This document shows positions 41,518 to 51,750 of a stretch of 64,000 nucleotides of DNA, piece after piece (the first letter of the stretch is position 1; each line of letters starts with the position of its first letter). The notes below the pieces were generated by a model. That model ran no database searches. It saw only the letters and a list, made by a program, of their open reading frames with translations, and was not told the origin of the DNA. A program made the translations under genes and the position numbers. Source of the DNA: Blochmannia endosymbiont of Camponotus sp. (GTDB lineage: Bacteria > Pseudomonadota > Gammaproteobacteria > Enterobacterales > Enterobacteriaceae); assembly GCF_023586365.1 (NCBI RefSeq), contig NZ_CP097759.1, positions 310,001 to 374,000 of the forward strand. Direction: 5' to 3'.

Positions 41518-41939
41518 TGTCTGTTGATATAGTTATGGGTTTTGATTTTGGTACTAAACATATAGGAGTGGCTATTGGTCAAAAATTGACTTGCACTGTA
41601 CAACCTCTGATTGTATTGCAGTCGCAATTTGGTGTTCCTAATTGGAAACATATCAAAGATATTTATAATACGTGGAAACCAATGACTTTGGTAGTAGGAT
41701 TGCCCTTAAAAATAGATGGGAGCGAACAACCTATTACGATTTTAGCAAAGATATTTGCCACGCAACTCAAAGAACAATTTCCTGTTACGGTCGAGATGCA
41801 TGATGAGCGTTTTAGTACGAGTGAAGCACGTTTAAACTATTTTGAATTTTATCATGATAATTTATGTGTTAAAACAAATATTAAAATCAATGCAATTGCA
41901 GCTGGAGTAATTTTAAAAAGTTGGCTAAACAAATTTTAA
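41517..41939 (+). CDS. ruvX: RuvX (YqgF) putative Holliday junction resolvase / 16S rRNA maturation nuclease
   Basis: YqgF is an RNase H-fold nuclease; in E. coli it is implicated in 16S rRNA 5' processing. The N-terminal GFDFGTKHIGVAIGQ with the catalytic aspartate, the central VVGLPLKIDGSEQP with its following loop, and HDERFSTSEA with the glutamate are intact. The final aspartate is replaced by the family position in KINAIAAGVIL, where E. coli has KVDSASAVIIL, so one acidic residue (D to N) is changed and deserves attention. It is 140 residues from the coupled ATG at 41517; a GTG at 41514 is also in frame. Confidence 0.92.
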   Translation: MSVDIVMGFDFGTKHIGVAIGQKLTCTVQPLIVLQSQFGVPNWKHIKDIYNTWKPMTLVVGLPLKIDGSEQPITILAKIFATQLKEQFPVTVEMHDERFSTSEARLNYFEFYHDNLCVKTNIKINAIAAGVILKSWLNKF

Positions 41940-43008
41940 GCACAAAAAAATAAAATTTTCTATACAAATAGAATAAAAAATAATAATTAAATATTATAAA
42001 TTAAATTAATTATGATGATAATGTTCAAATTTTAATAATTGTTTTTATTATTTGTTATTATAAAAAATTTTTAAAATAATGTAAAAAAATGATAATATGT
42101 CAAATATTTTATATTTATCATATTAATTTATATATAAAAAGTTTCATCTTATATATAATAAGAAATATTATTTTTTTTCAATAGAAAAAATTGACTGATT
42201 TTTTTAATATATTGATATTTTTAATGCACGCATTGACTATCGTTATTGGAAATATATTTCCAGGTGGTACTAAAATATAGTTTTAAAAAAATATCAATTT
42301 TCCATGAAAATAATAATAATAATAAATTTACTCAATTTTACTAGTTTTATGTAATTCAATTATAATTAAAAGATCATTTTAAATTTTGATAGATAATTTT
42401 AATTATAAATGTTTTATAAATTTTAAATTTCAATTGAATAAAGGTATGTAAAAATATTTTGTTCGTTTTTATTTATATTTTTCAATATAGAGTATCAGCA
42501 TAAACGAAATAAATTAGGAATTATGATAATAGATAAAAATCGTTTATTAATTGAGACAAATCAGCTCACAACGGCCCATTGATAATTTTGTGATATTATT
42601 TTTATTTCTAATAAAAATCAGATAATACAAAAATTCTATAATTTTTAATAAAAATGTACACATGTGTTTATTATGAATAAATTCGTGCGTATTGATGTAT
42701 GGACGGTGTTTCTAATAATAATCAGAAATACGATTGTTAGATCACTTTCTTCAAAAAGTAATTTATTGTACAGTGGGCAGTGCTATGTTTAAAAATAAGT
42801 AATTATTTAAGCTATAACACTAATTCTTGAAATTGAATTTCATATTTTTTTAATTGAGTAGTAACATTTATGGTTACTTTAACAATATATTAATTCCAGA
42901 TATTTTTATTTAAAAAAATTGTTTTAAATTTTTAAAAATACCTTTTAACGAAAGTTTAGTTGCTTACGTAAGCGTACAGATTACATTTGATTTTTATATA
43001 GAAAACAT
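41940..43008. other. Long AT-rich spacer between ruvX and mutY
   Basis: In E. coli yggS, yggT, yggU, rdgB, hemW, yggL, trmB and others lie here. This 1.07 kb has no open frame that I recognise. It contains an AAT microsatellite at 42311-42330, an isolated GC-richer patch at 42563-42585, and a perfect 12-base palindrome GCTTACGTAAGC at 42962-42973, 35 bases before mutY. Confidence 0.5.
42962..42973. promoter_or_regulatory. Palindrome upstream of mutY
   Basis: GCTTACGTAAGC is a perfect 12-base palindrome in the region where the mutY promoter or operator would lie. Its six G and C bases are notable in this spacer. No known regulator is assigned. Confidence 0.3.
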
Positions 43009-44058
43009 ATGACTCAAGATATTATTTTTTCAAAAAAAGTATTACTTTGGTATCAAAAATATAGAACACAGGATTTACCATGGCAATTGAATAAAACAAT
43101 GTATAAAACTTGGTTATCTGAAATCATGCTGCAACAAACACAAGTGAAAACTGTAATTTTTTATTATGAACGATTTATTTCAAAATTTCCAACCATTACA
43201 CAATTGGCGACAGCAGAATTAGATGAAGTATTATTTTTATGGAGCGGATTGGGGTATTATGTGCGAGCTAGGAATTTACACAAAACAGCTAAAATTATTG
43301 TTAATCATTATCATGGTAATTTTCCAAAAGATTTCGACACGCTTGTTTCTTTGCCTGGTATCGGAAAATCGACCGCAGGAGCTATATTATCGTTAACGTT
43401 AGATCAACATTATCCTATTCTTGATGGCAACGTAAAACGAATATTAATTAGATATTATGCGCTCGATTATTGTTTATCAAGAAATAGCTCCGAGGTAAAT
43501 AATAAACTATGGTTGTTAATCAATCAATTACTTCCTAAAATAGAAGTTGCAGCTTTTAATCAAGCTATGATGGATCTCGGGAGATTAATATGCACTAATA
43601 TGTATCCACTTTGCAATGATTGCCCTCTTCAAAAAAGTTGCCGATCTTTTCTAAATCACTGTGTTGATCAGTATCCCAGAAAGAAACTTAAAAAAAAATT
43701 AATTAAGAAGACTATCTGGTTTTTGTTGTTGTTGTCACAACAGTATCAAATGAAAATGATATGGCTCGAAAAGCGATCATATCAAGGGATATGGGGGGGG
43801 TTGTTTTGTTTTCCTGAATTTTCCAATCTTAAAATATTAAATACGTGGTTGTTACGCTATAATCTTGATAATAATCAACGTATAAATTTATCCGTTTTAA
43901 AACATAAATTAAGCAATATTGATTTAGAAATCAAACCAATATTGCTTAATATACATAAAAAGTTAAATTATAAAAAAGATGGGATTTGGTATGATTTAAT
44001 GTATCCTCCAATCATTGGATTACCTAAACCAATTTCCATAATACTACAGAAATTGTAG
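43009..44058 (+). CDS. mutY: MutY adenine DNA glycosylase
   Basis: MutY removes adenine mispaired with 8-oxoguanine. The catalytic glutamate E38 lies in SEIMLQQTQV and the catalytic aspartate D139 in ILDGNVKR, each one above E. coli. The helix-hairpin-helix LPGIGKSTAGAIL is intact. The iron-sulfur cluster loop has the C-x6-C-x2-C-x5-C pattern in CTNMYPLCNDCPLQKSC. The C-terminal 8-oxoG-recognition domain is present (GIWGGLFCFPEF). The length is 349 against 350. It is followed 72 bases later by yggX, the E. coli pair. An inverted repeat sits in its 3' coding part. Confidence 0.96.
   Translation: MTQDIIFSKKVLLWYQKYRTQDLPWQLNKTMYKTWLSEIMLQQTQVKTVIFYYERFISKFPTITQLATAELDEVLFLWSGLGYYVRARNLHKTAKIIVNHYHGNFPKDFDTLVSLPGIGKSTAGAILSLTLDQHYPILDGNVKRILIRYYALDYCLSRNSSEVNNKLWLLINQLLPKIEVAAFNQAMMDLGRLICTNMYPLCNDCPLQKSCRSFLNHCVDQYPRKKLKKKLIKKTIWFLLLLSQQYQMKMIWLEKRSYQGIWGGLFCFPEFSNLKILNTWLLRYNLDNNQRINLSVLKHKLSNIDLEIKPILLNIHKKLNYKKDGIWYDLMYPPIIGLPKPISIILQKL
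43908..43950. repeat. Perfect inverted repeat inside mutY
   Basis: ATTAAGCAATATTG at 43908-43921 and its exact complement at 43937-43950 flank a 15-base loop. It lies in the part encoding the C-terminal recognition domain. Confidence 0.75.
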
Positions 44059-44130
44059 TTGTAACATAATAAAAGATATTAAATGTCCAATTTTCATAAA
44101 AATGATTATTGCAATGTGAGACTTCTAATA

Positions 44131-44385
44131 ATGTCCAAAATAATTTATTGTGTTTTTTTAAAAAAATATGCTGAAAGATTAGCCGCTCCATGTTATCCAG
44201 GAGCATTAGGAAAGTATATTTATGAACATATTTCTAAGATTGCATGGATGCAATGGCAAAATAAACAAACTATTTTAATCAATGAAAATAAACTTAATAT
44301 GATGAATATTTCAGATCGTATAATAGTTGAAAAAGAAATGAAAATTTTCTTATTCGGAAAAAATTTTTCAATAAAAAATAATTAA
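44131..44385 (+). CDS. yggX: YggX iron-sulfur protection protein
   Basis: YggX is a small protein that protects iron-sulfur clusters and labile iron traffic from oxidation. The frame is open from an ATG at 44083, but the ATG at 44131 gives [15 protein letters not shown], which matches the E. coli start and keeps the essential N-terminal cysteine. The 84-residue product (E. coli 91) carries [18 protein letters not shown] and [14 protein letters not shown]. It follows mutY, itself an iron-sulfur enzyme, and ends at a good terminator. It is the last gene before a junction with an unrelated E. coli region. Confidence 0.93.
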   Translation: MSKIIYCVFLKKYAERLAAPCYPGALGKYIYEHISKIAWMQWQNKQTILINENKLNMMNISDRIIVEKEMKIFLFGKNFSIKNN

Positions 44386-44474
44386 TTACTAGAATTTTTC
44401 TCTTTCAATTATAATAAATATATTATATGATGGGTAATTTTTTTTCGAACTTTGTGTTTAAAATAGAGCGATTA

Positions 44475-44505
44475 TTGTTATTATCATAATAACAAATTTT
44501 TTATT
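44475..44505 (+). terminator. Intrinsic terminator after mutY-yggX
   Basis: A perfect 9-bp stem, TTGTTATTA (44475-44483) and TAATAACAA (44487-44495), with a TCA loop, is followed directly by ATTTTTTATT. It lies 90 bases past yggX and is the most canonical plus-strand terminator that I see in the window. Confidence 0.6.
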
Positions 44506-44558
44506 CTCAAATTACAACAAACAGTATCTCATGTAGTTTGTATTCAACAAGAGTTCAC

Positions 44559-45833
44559 TTATGTTTGGTTAGTTTTATGGTTACTGTGGATTAACAATGG
44601 TTTTGAGCGCCCAAATACTACTGATTCGTCAATTATTACTTTATCTATGTTGTTTTGGGAAGGTAATTCATACATTATATCTAGCAGTATGTTCTCTAGA
44701 ATAGCTCTCAGTCCACGAGCACCAATTTTTTTTTTCATAGTATTTTTAGCAATAGCGATCAATGATGTTTCGGAAAATTCTAATTTTACTCCATCAATAT
44801 GAAATAGTATTTCATATTGTTTTATTAAAGCGTTCTTTGGTTCTTTTAAGATTTTAATTAATTCTTTTTCTTTCAATTCATCTAAAGTAGAAACTATTGG
44901 AAGTCGACCAACAAATTCTGGAATCAAACCAAATTTAATTAAATCTTCTGGCTCAATTTGTGTTAATAATGAATGCTCAGTATTTTTTGTGGTATCGTTG
45001 TTTTCTAACACTCGAAATCCAATTGTACGTTCGTTAGTAGTGCGTTGCTGAATAATTTGATTCAAACCAAAAAAAGCACCGCCACAAATAAAAAGAATAT
45101 TAGTAGTATCTACTTGTATAAATTCTTGCTGAGGATGTTTACGGCCTCCTTGTGGTGGTACCGCAGCTGTAGTCCCTTCAATCAACTTTAATAAAGCTTG
45201 TTGTACTCCTTCTCCGGAAACATCTCGAGTAATAGAAGGGTTTTCTGATTTTCTAGAAATCTTGTCTATTTCGTCTATATAAATAATTCCTTGTTGTGCC
45301 TTATTCACATCATAATTACATCGTTGTAATAATTTTTGTACAACGTTTTCTACATCCTCGCCGACATACCCCGCTTCTGTCAAAGTAGTAGCATCTGATA
45401 TAGCAAATGGGACATTAAGAAACCGAGCTAATGTTTCTGCTAATAATGTTTTACCACTTCCTGTAGGGCCGATCAATAAAATGTTGCTTTTAAATAATTT
45501 TGTGCTATTGCTGTTTATACATATCCTTTCATTACGTAAACGTTTGTAATGATTATATACTGCTACTGCAAGTACTTTTTTAGTGTATTCTTGTCCAATC
45601 ACGTAATCGTCCAAATGATTCTTAATTTCACAAGGAGTGGGATATTTAATTAATTTTTCGTTAATTATTTTACCTTTATTTTCTTGGCTAATTATATCTT
45701 TACATAGACCAACACATGTATCACAAATATGCGCTGATAATCCAGCAATTAATTTTAATACTTGATTTTGGTCTTTTCCACAAAATGAACAACACAATAC
45801 ATTTTTTGAATGATTTTGATGATCATCGCTCAC
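44559..45833 (-). CDS. clpX: ClpX ATPase subunit of ClpXP protease
   Basis: ClpX unfolds substrates and feeds them to ClpP. The zinc-binding domain has cysteines at 15, 18, 37 and 40, as in E. coli. Walker A is GPTGSGKT (K128), Walker [10 protein letters not shown], the pore loop GYVG, and the RKH loop [10 protein letters not shown]. The IGF-type ClpP-binding loop region reads ERTIGFRV, keeping IGF. The length of 424 is identical to E. coli. The start is a GTG at 45833 with GGAGGG eleven bases upstream. It follows clpP in the same direction; lon and hupB, which come next in E. coli, are not here. Confidence 0.97.
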   Translation of the reverse strand: MSDDHQNHSKNVLCCSFCGKDQNQVLKLIAGLSAHICDTCVGLCKDIISQENKGKIINEKLIKYPTPCEIKNHLDDYVIGQEYTKKVLAVAVYNHYKRLRNERICINSNSTKLFKSNILLIGPTGSGKTLLAETLARFLNVPFAISDATTLTEAGYVGEDVENVVQKLLQRCNYDVNKAQQGIIYIDEIDKISRKSENPSITRDVSGEGVQQALLKLIEGTTAAVPPQGGRKHPQQEFIQVDTTNILFICGGAFFGLNQIIQQRTTNERTIGFRVLENNDTTKNTEHSLLTQIEPEDLIKFGLIPEFVGRLPIVSTLDELKEKELIKILKEPKNALIKQYEILFHIDGVKLEFSETSLIAIAKNTMKKKIGARGLRAILENILLDIMYELPSQNNIDKVIIDESVVFGRSKPLLIHSNHKTNQT

Positions 45834-45974
45834 AGTCTGATATCCCTCCGTTTACTTTTAATTTAATTTTAAAACGATCTATAAATTATTTGAGACATAA
45901 ATAATACATTCAAACATAAATTTTATTACAGATCATGATGATAATAAAAAAACAAATTAAACAGTAATCTACAT

Positions 45975-46601
45975 TTATATGCGTTGAGATAATACACAAT
46001 CTACCAATCCATACTTCATTGCTTCATCAGCAGATAAAAAACAATCTCGTTCTGTATCTTTATTAATGATATCAATAGATTGTCCGGTATGTTTTGCCAT
46101 AAGCTCATTGATATTATTTTTAATTTTCAATATTTCTCTGGTATGAATAGCAATATCAGTAGCTTGTCCTTGGAAAGATCCTAATGGTTGGTGAATCATT
46201 ATTCGAGCGTTCGGTAAACAAAATCGTTTACCTTTGGTGCCAGAAGCTAATAGGAAAGCGCTCATGGATGCAGCTTGTCCCATGCAAAACGTACTAACAT
46301 CAGGTTTTACAAATTGTATAGTATCGTATATTGACATTCCTGCTGTTATCACTCCGCCTGGAGAGTTAATATACAAATGGATGTCTTTTTCTGAATTTTC
46401 TGATTCTAAAAACATCATTTGAGCAACAATCAAATTAGCTACACTATCTTCGATTGTTCCTGTCATAAAAATAATTCTTTCTTTTAGTAATAAAGAAAAT
46501 ATATCGTATACTCGATCTCCACGAATAGTGCGCTCTATTACTGTTGGAACTACTATCATACGATGACAATCAGGTGCTTTAAAGTTATGTGAGCATTGCA
46601 T
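45975..46601 (-). CDS. clpP: ClpP serine protease subunit
   Basis: ClpP is the barrel-shaped peptidase of ClpXP. The catalytic triad is S112 ([10 protein letters not shown]), H137 (MIHQPLG) and D186 (DTERD), each one above the E. coli precursor numbering. The 208-residue length fits (E. coli 207), and the N-terminal propeptide region is present but divergent. It starts with ATG at 46601, with GAGGA about 14 bases upstream. A perfect hairpin at 46636-46667 lies in its upstream leader, between it and the decayed tig gene that precedes clpP in E. coli. Confidence 0.97.
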   Translation of the reverse strand: MQCSHNFKAPDCHRMIVVPTVIERTIRGDRVYDIFSLLLKERIIFMTGTIEDSVANLIVAQMMFLESENSEKDIHLYINSPGGVITAGMSIYDTIQFVKPDVSTFCMGQAASMSAFLLASGTKGKRFCLPNARIMIHQPLGSFQGQATDIAIHTREILKIKNNINELMAKHTGQSIDIINKDTERDCFLSADEAMKYGLVDCVLSQRI

Positions 46602-46635
46602 AGCATGTATTACATCCTCTTGTATTCTACATCTG

Positions 46636-46667
46636 TTATATCAAGGTTTATTTAAACCTTGATATAA
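46636..46667. repeat. Perfect hairpin upstream of clpP
   Basis: Fifteen paired bases (core TATATCAAGGTTTA and its complement) flank a two-base TT centre. It lies about 35 bases before the clpP start, on the clpP side of the tig fossil. It may be the old tig-clpP terminator or attenuator or a leader structure of clpP. Confidence 0.6.
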
Positions 46668-46699
46668 TACAATTTATGAAAAATTTCAAACTAAATTTA

Positions 46700-48290
46700 A
46701 TAATCATACTTTCTTAAGAAGTAATTATTGAGCATATAGTTTTCAGTTAATTTATATTAATCAAATGTTTAAGTATTAAAATAGAGAATGTTCATATATA
46801 TATATATTTGTTCTCATCGTATCTTATATGTACGATTACTATCGTATGTAATAAATATGTCAAAGACATTTCACGTTGATGAAAATTGATTGTTTATAAT
46901 CTAATCAACCAATTAAAATAAAAGCATTTATTATTTAAGGTGATGTTTCTTATAGTCTAACGTTTCTAATGATCAGATAATTTTAATCATATTTTATTAA
47001 ATCGTTATATGTAATTTTTGCAATAATTTTGTTTGATTAAGAATAAAATCATTTATTGTTCTTTATAAAAAGAAAGCTCGGAATATATTGTTGCTGTTGT
47101 CGTATCGTTGTTCCATGATCACATTTTTTTGAAACATCGAATGTATCTAATATATTATTAATAATGTTGTGAATGAGAAACACAGTTAATATCAATTTTT
47201 ATAGGTAACATCATCACATGACAATGCAATTTTACGTGACGTTTATATTGATCTTCGAGGTTAAATTTTCATAGCAATAAAGTCTGTAATGGTTGTATTT
47301 TTAGTTTTATTGATATGAATATACTTGGTTGTCTTATTGCTGTGAACTATTAGTACATATGCGATTAAACGTAGCAAGAAGCTCAATTTCATTAGATAAA
47401 TATGTTATTTTAGTATTTATTTTTTTATTTTATTCTAATAACAGAGTTTAAATAATATTAAATATATTCCTGAATTTTTTATATATATTTTTCTTTGTGG
47501 TGTCTATTTTTTGAAACGAACTGTTTTATGTCATTCTGATTTTATTTTAAAAAATTTTAAAATTTTCATTTTCAAAAAAATAACAATAAATCCATGGATA
47601 TTTCCTTAAAGATTATTTTGAAATGATATTCATTTTGAATATTAATTTTTTATATTGAAAACATCTTCTATATTACAATCAAGCATTCTTTCTTATAAAT
47701 TAGGCAAAATGATTATTCTTTATTAACTATCGTAACAACACCTCTAATGTTGTCGTCTTTGTATTTTATCATAAGAGAGTATGGCGATGTTAAAAATAAT
47801 CCGACATCAATACTAATTTGATTATTACTACATTTCCATGTACATGTATTTTTGATATTTTTTACAGCTACAATCAATATCCATTTTCTATAATTTCTAA
47901 TAAAATTGGGTTTTTATTTCAATGTTAATGAATCCTTTTCAGTGTTATATGTGGATATATTTCTACTGTAATAGTATGCACAAAAATTTTACTATTATTA
48001 AAAAAGTGTATAAATTATTGCACTTAGGTTCATTAATTACATTGATCTTGTTGTGAGGATAAGATCAATAAAATCTTTATTATATTAATTTTATCATGAT
48101 TTTATGACGAATAGTAATTTCATAATTTTTATTAAAAAATAAGTACTTTTCCAACACAAAACCTATGAATATATATGTTTTCAGAAAAATGTGTTGATCT
48201 TTCATAATACTCTGTATTCACAATATTCATAAAATAAATTAACAGTAATGTACTTTCCATAAACATTTAATATTTTCAATCATTATGCGT
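46700..48290 (-). pseudogene. tig: Trigger factor (tig) fossil
   Basis: Trigger factor is the ribosome-bound chaperone encoded just upstream of clpP in E. coli. On the minus strand of this spacer, pieces in shifting frames align in order with it. IENIKCLWKVHYC at about 48280 fits the start. HRFCVGKV at 48143-48167 fits GFRKGKVP. KDFIDLI at 48061-48078 fits NFIDAI. FVHTITVEIYPHITLK at 47938-47984 fits the FEVYPEVEL segment. TCTWK at 47835-47849 fits ATWK. EDQYKRHVK near 47240 fits the C-terminal arm. Spacings between pieces agree with a 432-residue gene ending near 46700. Many stops and frameshifts rule out a product. Ends are approximate. Confidence 0.75.
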
Positions 48291-48820
48291 ATCTAATTTA
48301 TTCCTTTTGATTTTAAAATTGAAAATAACAATAAAAACATACAATACTATGCAACATTATATAATGTACAAATTATACATGTAACAGACCCCTAATTTAC
48401 ATTTATATCTAATAAATAATTACTATATCTAGCTTATATTTTTACAATTATCAATGCACTAAGTTTTTAATGATGTTATAAGTATTATAATCACCGTGAT
48501 ATTAATACTTGAATAGATATATAAAATATATAATTAAATTAATTTACATTAAGTTATTTAGTAAAAAAATTAGCTCAATTATGCCTAATAATACAAGTGT
48601 TGCTGTAAATTATTAATTAAATAATAGAGTATTTAGTGTTATCTTTACTTCATAAAATGCAGTTAATTTTGAATAAAAATATTGACTATGCTTAACATTT
48701 TTCAATAAATGGTAATTATAAAAGTTTTTAGATACATATAATCTATTTACATTAATGCAGGTTTGCAGTAGGATGTTTAATTCAAAAACTTAAAATATAT
48801 ATTCGCATTAGAATTGTTGA
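48291..48820. other. Upstream region of cyoA (slot of bolA, yajG, ampG)
   Basis: About 0.5 kb of AT-rich sequence with no recognisable fragment of bolA, yajG or ampG, which lie between tig and cyoA in E. coli. The cyo promoter must be here; no clear boxes or ArcA or Fnr-type site can be singled out. Confidence 0.45.
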
Positions 48821-49705
48821 ATGAAATTCAGCGTATGCAAACATAGAAAGATGTGTATTTCATTGTTACTGTATAGTTTGATACCGGTATTAAATGGATG
48901 CAGCGGTTTGGTTTTATTACATCCTAAAGGCCAAATTGGAATAGAAGAACGTTCACTGATATTGACCGCACTCGGATTAATGCTCAGTATAGTTGTCCCA
49001 GTAATCGTGATGACATTTTTTTTTACTATAAAATATAGAGCATCTAATCTCAGAAATACGCGATATAATCCTAATTGGGTAAATTCTAAAAAAATAGAAT
49101 TTATAATTTGGGCTGTGCCGATTTTAATTATTATCTTTTTAGGAGCTGTAACTTGGAAAACTACTCATAAATTAGATCCTAAAAACCCTATTGTATCATC
49201 TGTTGAGCAACCAATTATTATTGATGTCATATCATTAGATTGGAAATGGCTTTTTATTTATCCAAAACAAAATATAGCAGTTATTAATGAGCTTGTTTTT
49301 CCGGCACATATACCGATAAAATTCAATGTTACTTCTAATTCGGTTATGAATTCTTTTTTTATTCCTCAATTAGGAGGACAAATTTATGCGATGGCTGGAA
49401 TGCGTACGGAATTATATTTAATAGCTAATGCAGCAGGTCGATACAAAGGTATTTCATCAAATTTTAGTGGTCGAGGATTTTCTGGTATGAAATTTACTGT
49501 TACTGCTACACAGACTAAACAAGAATTTGAACAATGGATACAAACAGCTCAAAAATCATCTCATCAAATTAATAATATGTCAATTTATGAAGAATTAGCT
49601 AAACCCAGTGAATATCATCCGATAATTTATTTCTCCAATGTACAACCCAACTTGTTTTTTAATGTGATCAATAAATTTACACATCAAAGGAAAGAACATT
49701 TTTAA
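48821..49705 (+). CDS. cyoA: CyoA cytochrome bo3 ubiquinol oxidase subunit II (lipoprotein)
   Basis: This is subunit II of the proton-pumping quinol oxidase. A lipoprotein signal ends in LNGC with the lipid-bearing cysteine at residue 27, and two membrane helices follow. The cupredoxin domain (DVISLDWKWLFIYP, SNSVMNSFFIPQLGGQIYAMAGM) lacks the CuA cysteines, as expected for a quinol oxidase. It is 294 residues (E. coli 315); the missing part is the His- and Met-rich C-terminal tail. It is the first gene of cyoABCDE and depends on Lgt, also in the window. Confidence 0.96.
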   Translation: MKFSVCKHRKMCISLLLYSLIPVLNGCSGLVLLHPKGQIGIEERSLILTALGLMLSIVVPVIVMTFFFTIKYRASNLRNTRYNPNWVNSKKIEFIIWAVPILIIIFLGAVTWKTTHKLDPKNPIVSSVEQPIIIDVISLDWKWLFIYPKQNIAVINELVFPAHIPIKFNVTSNSVMNSFFIPQLGGQIYAMAGMRTELYLIANAAGRYKGISSNFSGRGFSGMKFTVTATQTKQEFEQWIQTAQKSSHQINNMSIYEELAKPSEYHPIIYFSNVQPNLFFNVINKFTHQRKEHF

Positions 49706-49782
49706 CTACACCGCGTGTTTCCTTAATATAAAGGATGATTGTTTTTCGGAAGTATTGTAAATATATAAAGGATAATAAAGTA

Positions 49783-51750
49783 ATGTTTGGAAAATTAACA
49801 ACACATTCTATTCCGTATGAAGATCCAGTTATTATGTCGACAGTTATTATCATTCTTTTCATTGGAGTAATGCTTTCTGGTATCATCACATATTACAATA
49901 AATGGCGATATCTTTGGAATGAATGGTTTACTTCTGTAGATCATAAAAAAATTGGGATTATGTACATTATAGTCTCATGTATTATGTTTTTACGTGGTTT
50001 TGCTGATGCGATCATGATGAGAGCACAACAAGCTTTATCTTCTTCTGGATCGTATGAATTTCTTTCAGCCCATCATTATAATCAAGTAATTACCGCTCAT
50101 GGGGTAATCATGATCATATTTATGGCTACTCCGTTCGTAATAGGATTAATGAACTTAGTAGTTCCATTGCAAATTGGAGCACGGGATGTTGCTTTTCCTT
50201 TTTTGAATTCTCTGAGTTTTTGGTTATTTATGGTAGGTGTAATTTTAATAAATCTTTCCTTAGGAGTAGGAGAATTTGCTCAAACAGGATGGTCAGGTTA
50301 CCCACCGTTATCAAGCAAAGAATATAGTCCTGGCGTTGGTGTCGATTATTGGATATGGAGTATACAAATTTCTGGAATAGGAACTACTTTAACTGGTATA
50401 AATTTTTTCACTACAATTTTATACATGCGAGCCCCAGGATTGTCAATGATGAAAATGCCAGTTTTTACTTGGACTGCTTTATGTACAAACACATTAATCA
50501 TTGCGGCTTTTCCCATTTTGACTGCTACTATTGCTTTGCTAACACTAGATCGTTATCTGGGAACCCATTTTTTTACTAACGATTTAGGCGGGAACATGAT
50601 GATGTATATCAATTTATTTTGGGCTTGGGGACATCCAGAAGTATATATTTTAGTATTGCCCGTATTTGGCGTATTTTCAGAAATTGTTTCCACCTTTTCA
50701 CAAAAGAAATTGTTTGGATATACTTCATTAGTATGGGCCACTATCGCAATCACTGTGTTATCTTTTTGTGTATGGCTGCACCATTTTTTTACTATGGGTG
50801 CAGGTGCTAACGTTAATGCATTTTTTGGTATCATGACCATGATAATTGCCATTCCAACTGGAGTAAAGGTGTTTAACTGGTTATTCACTATGTATCGAGG
50901 GAAAATTGTTTTCACCTCCCCAATGATGTGGACTATTGGATTTATCATTACATTTTCCATAGGAGGAATGACCGGGGTATTATTATCTGTGCCTGGGGCT
51001 GATTTTGTATTACATAATAGTTTATTTTTAATTGCACATTTTCATAATGTTATTATTGGAGGAGTGTTGTTCGGTTGTTTTGCCGGCGCTACCTACTGGT
51101 TTCCTAAAGCTTTTGGTTATGTTTTAAATGAAAAATGGGGGAAACGAGCTTTTTGGTTTTGGATTATTGGATTTTATATAGCATTTATGCCGTTATATAT
51201 TTTGGGGTTTATGGGTATGACTCGTCGATTAAGTCAACACATCGATCCAATTTTTTCATCGATGTTAATAACAGCATCAATAGGTACTACATTGATTGGA
51301 TTGGGTATTATGTGTCAATGTATCCAAATAATAGTCAGTATTGTAAATCGTGATAAATATAAAGATATCAATGGAAATCCATGGAATGGATCTACTTTAG
51401 AATGGGCTGTTTCTTCTCCTCCTCCATTTTATAATTTTGCAATTGTTCCTATAATAAACAGTGATCGTGATGTTTTTTGGTATGTACAAAATAATAGAAA
51501 CGTGTATTCTTGTCCTGATCAATTTCAATCCATACATATGCCTAAAAATACCTATTCTGGCATTGTTATATCTTTCTTCGGTTTAACATTTGGATTTGGT
51601 ATGATTTGGTATATCTGGTGGCTCGTTATTTTCAGTATGTTTGGAATAATAGCAACTTGGATTCTTCATACATTTAATGAAGATACAGAATATTACGTAC
51701 CAATAGGGAAAATTAAAGAAATTGAATGCGTTAACAATGTTAAAATATAA
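49783..51750 (+). CDS. cyoB: CyoB cytochrome bo3 ubiquinol oxidase subunit I
   Basis: Subunit I carries heme b, heme o3 and CuB. Key histidines are visible in [17 protein letters not shown] (with the His-Tyr crosslink pair), WLHHFFTMG and [10 protein letters not shown]. There are about fifteen membrane segments. An ATG at 49735 is in frame but lies directly on its own AAGG, whereas the ATG at 49783 gives [11 protein letters not shown], the E. coli start, with AAAGGAT upstream; this yields 655 residues (E. coli 663). It overlaps the start of cyoC by 14 bases. Confidence 0.97.
   Translation: MFGKLTTHSIPYEDPVIMSTVIIILFIGVMLSGIITYYNKWRYLWNEWFTSVDHKKIGIMYIIVSCIMFLRGFADAIMMRAQQALSSSGSYEFLSAHHYNQVITAHGVIMIIFMATPFVIGLMNLVVPLQIGARDVAFPFLNSLSFWLFMVGVILINLSLGVGEFAQTGWSGYPPLSSKEYSPGVGVDYWIWSIQISGIGTTLTGINFFTTILYMRAPGLSMMKMPVFTWTALCTNTLIIAAFPILTATIALLTLDRYLGTHFFTNDLGGNMMMYINLFWAWGHPEVYILVLPVFGVFSEIVSTFSQKKLFGYTSLVWATIAITVLSFCVWLHHFFTMGAGANVNAFFGIMTMIIAIPTGVKVFNWLFTMYRGKIVFTSPMMWTIGFIITFSIGGMTGVLLSVPGADFVLHNSLFLIAHFHNVIIGGVLFGCFAGATYWFPKAFGYVLNEKWGKRAFWFWIIGFYIAFMPLYILGFMGMTRRLSQHIDPIFSSMLITASIGTTLIGLGIMCQCIQIIVSIVNRDKYKDINGNPWNGSTLEWAVSSPPPFYNFAIVPIINSDRDVFWYVQNNRNVYSCPDQFQSIHMPKNTYSGIVISFFGLTFGFGMIWYIWWLVIFSMFGIIATWILHTFNEDTEYYVPIGKIKEIECVNNVKI

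Noticed and set aside
50553..50960. A 135-codon minus-strand frame opposite cyoB
   Set aside because: It mirrors the membrane-helix codons of cyoB; there is no independent support.
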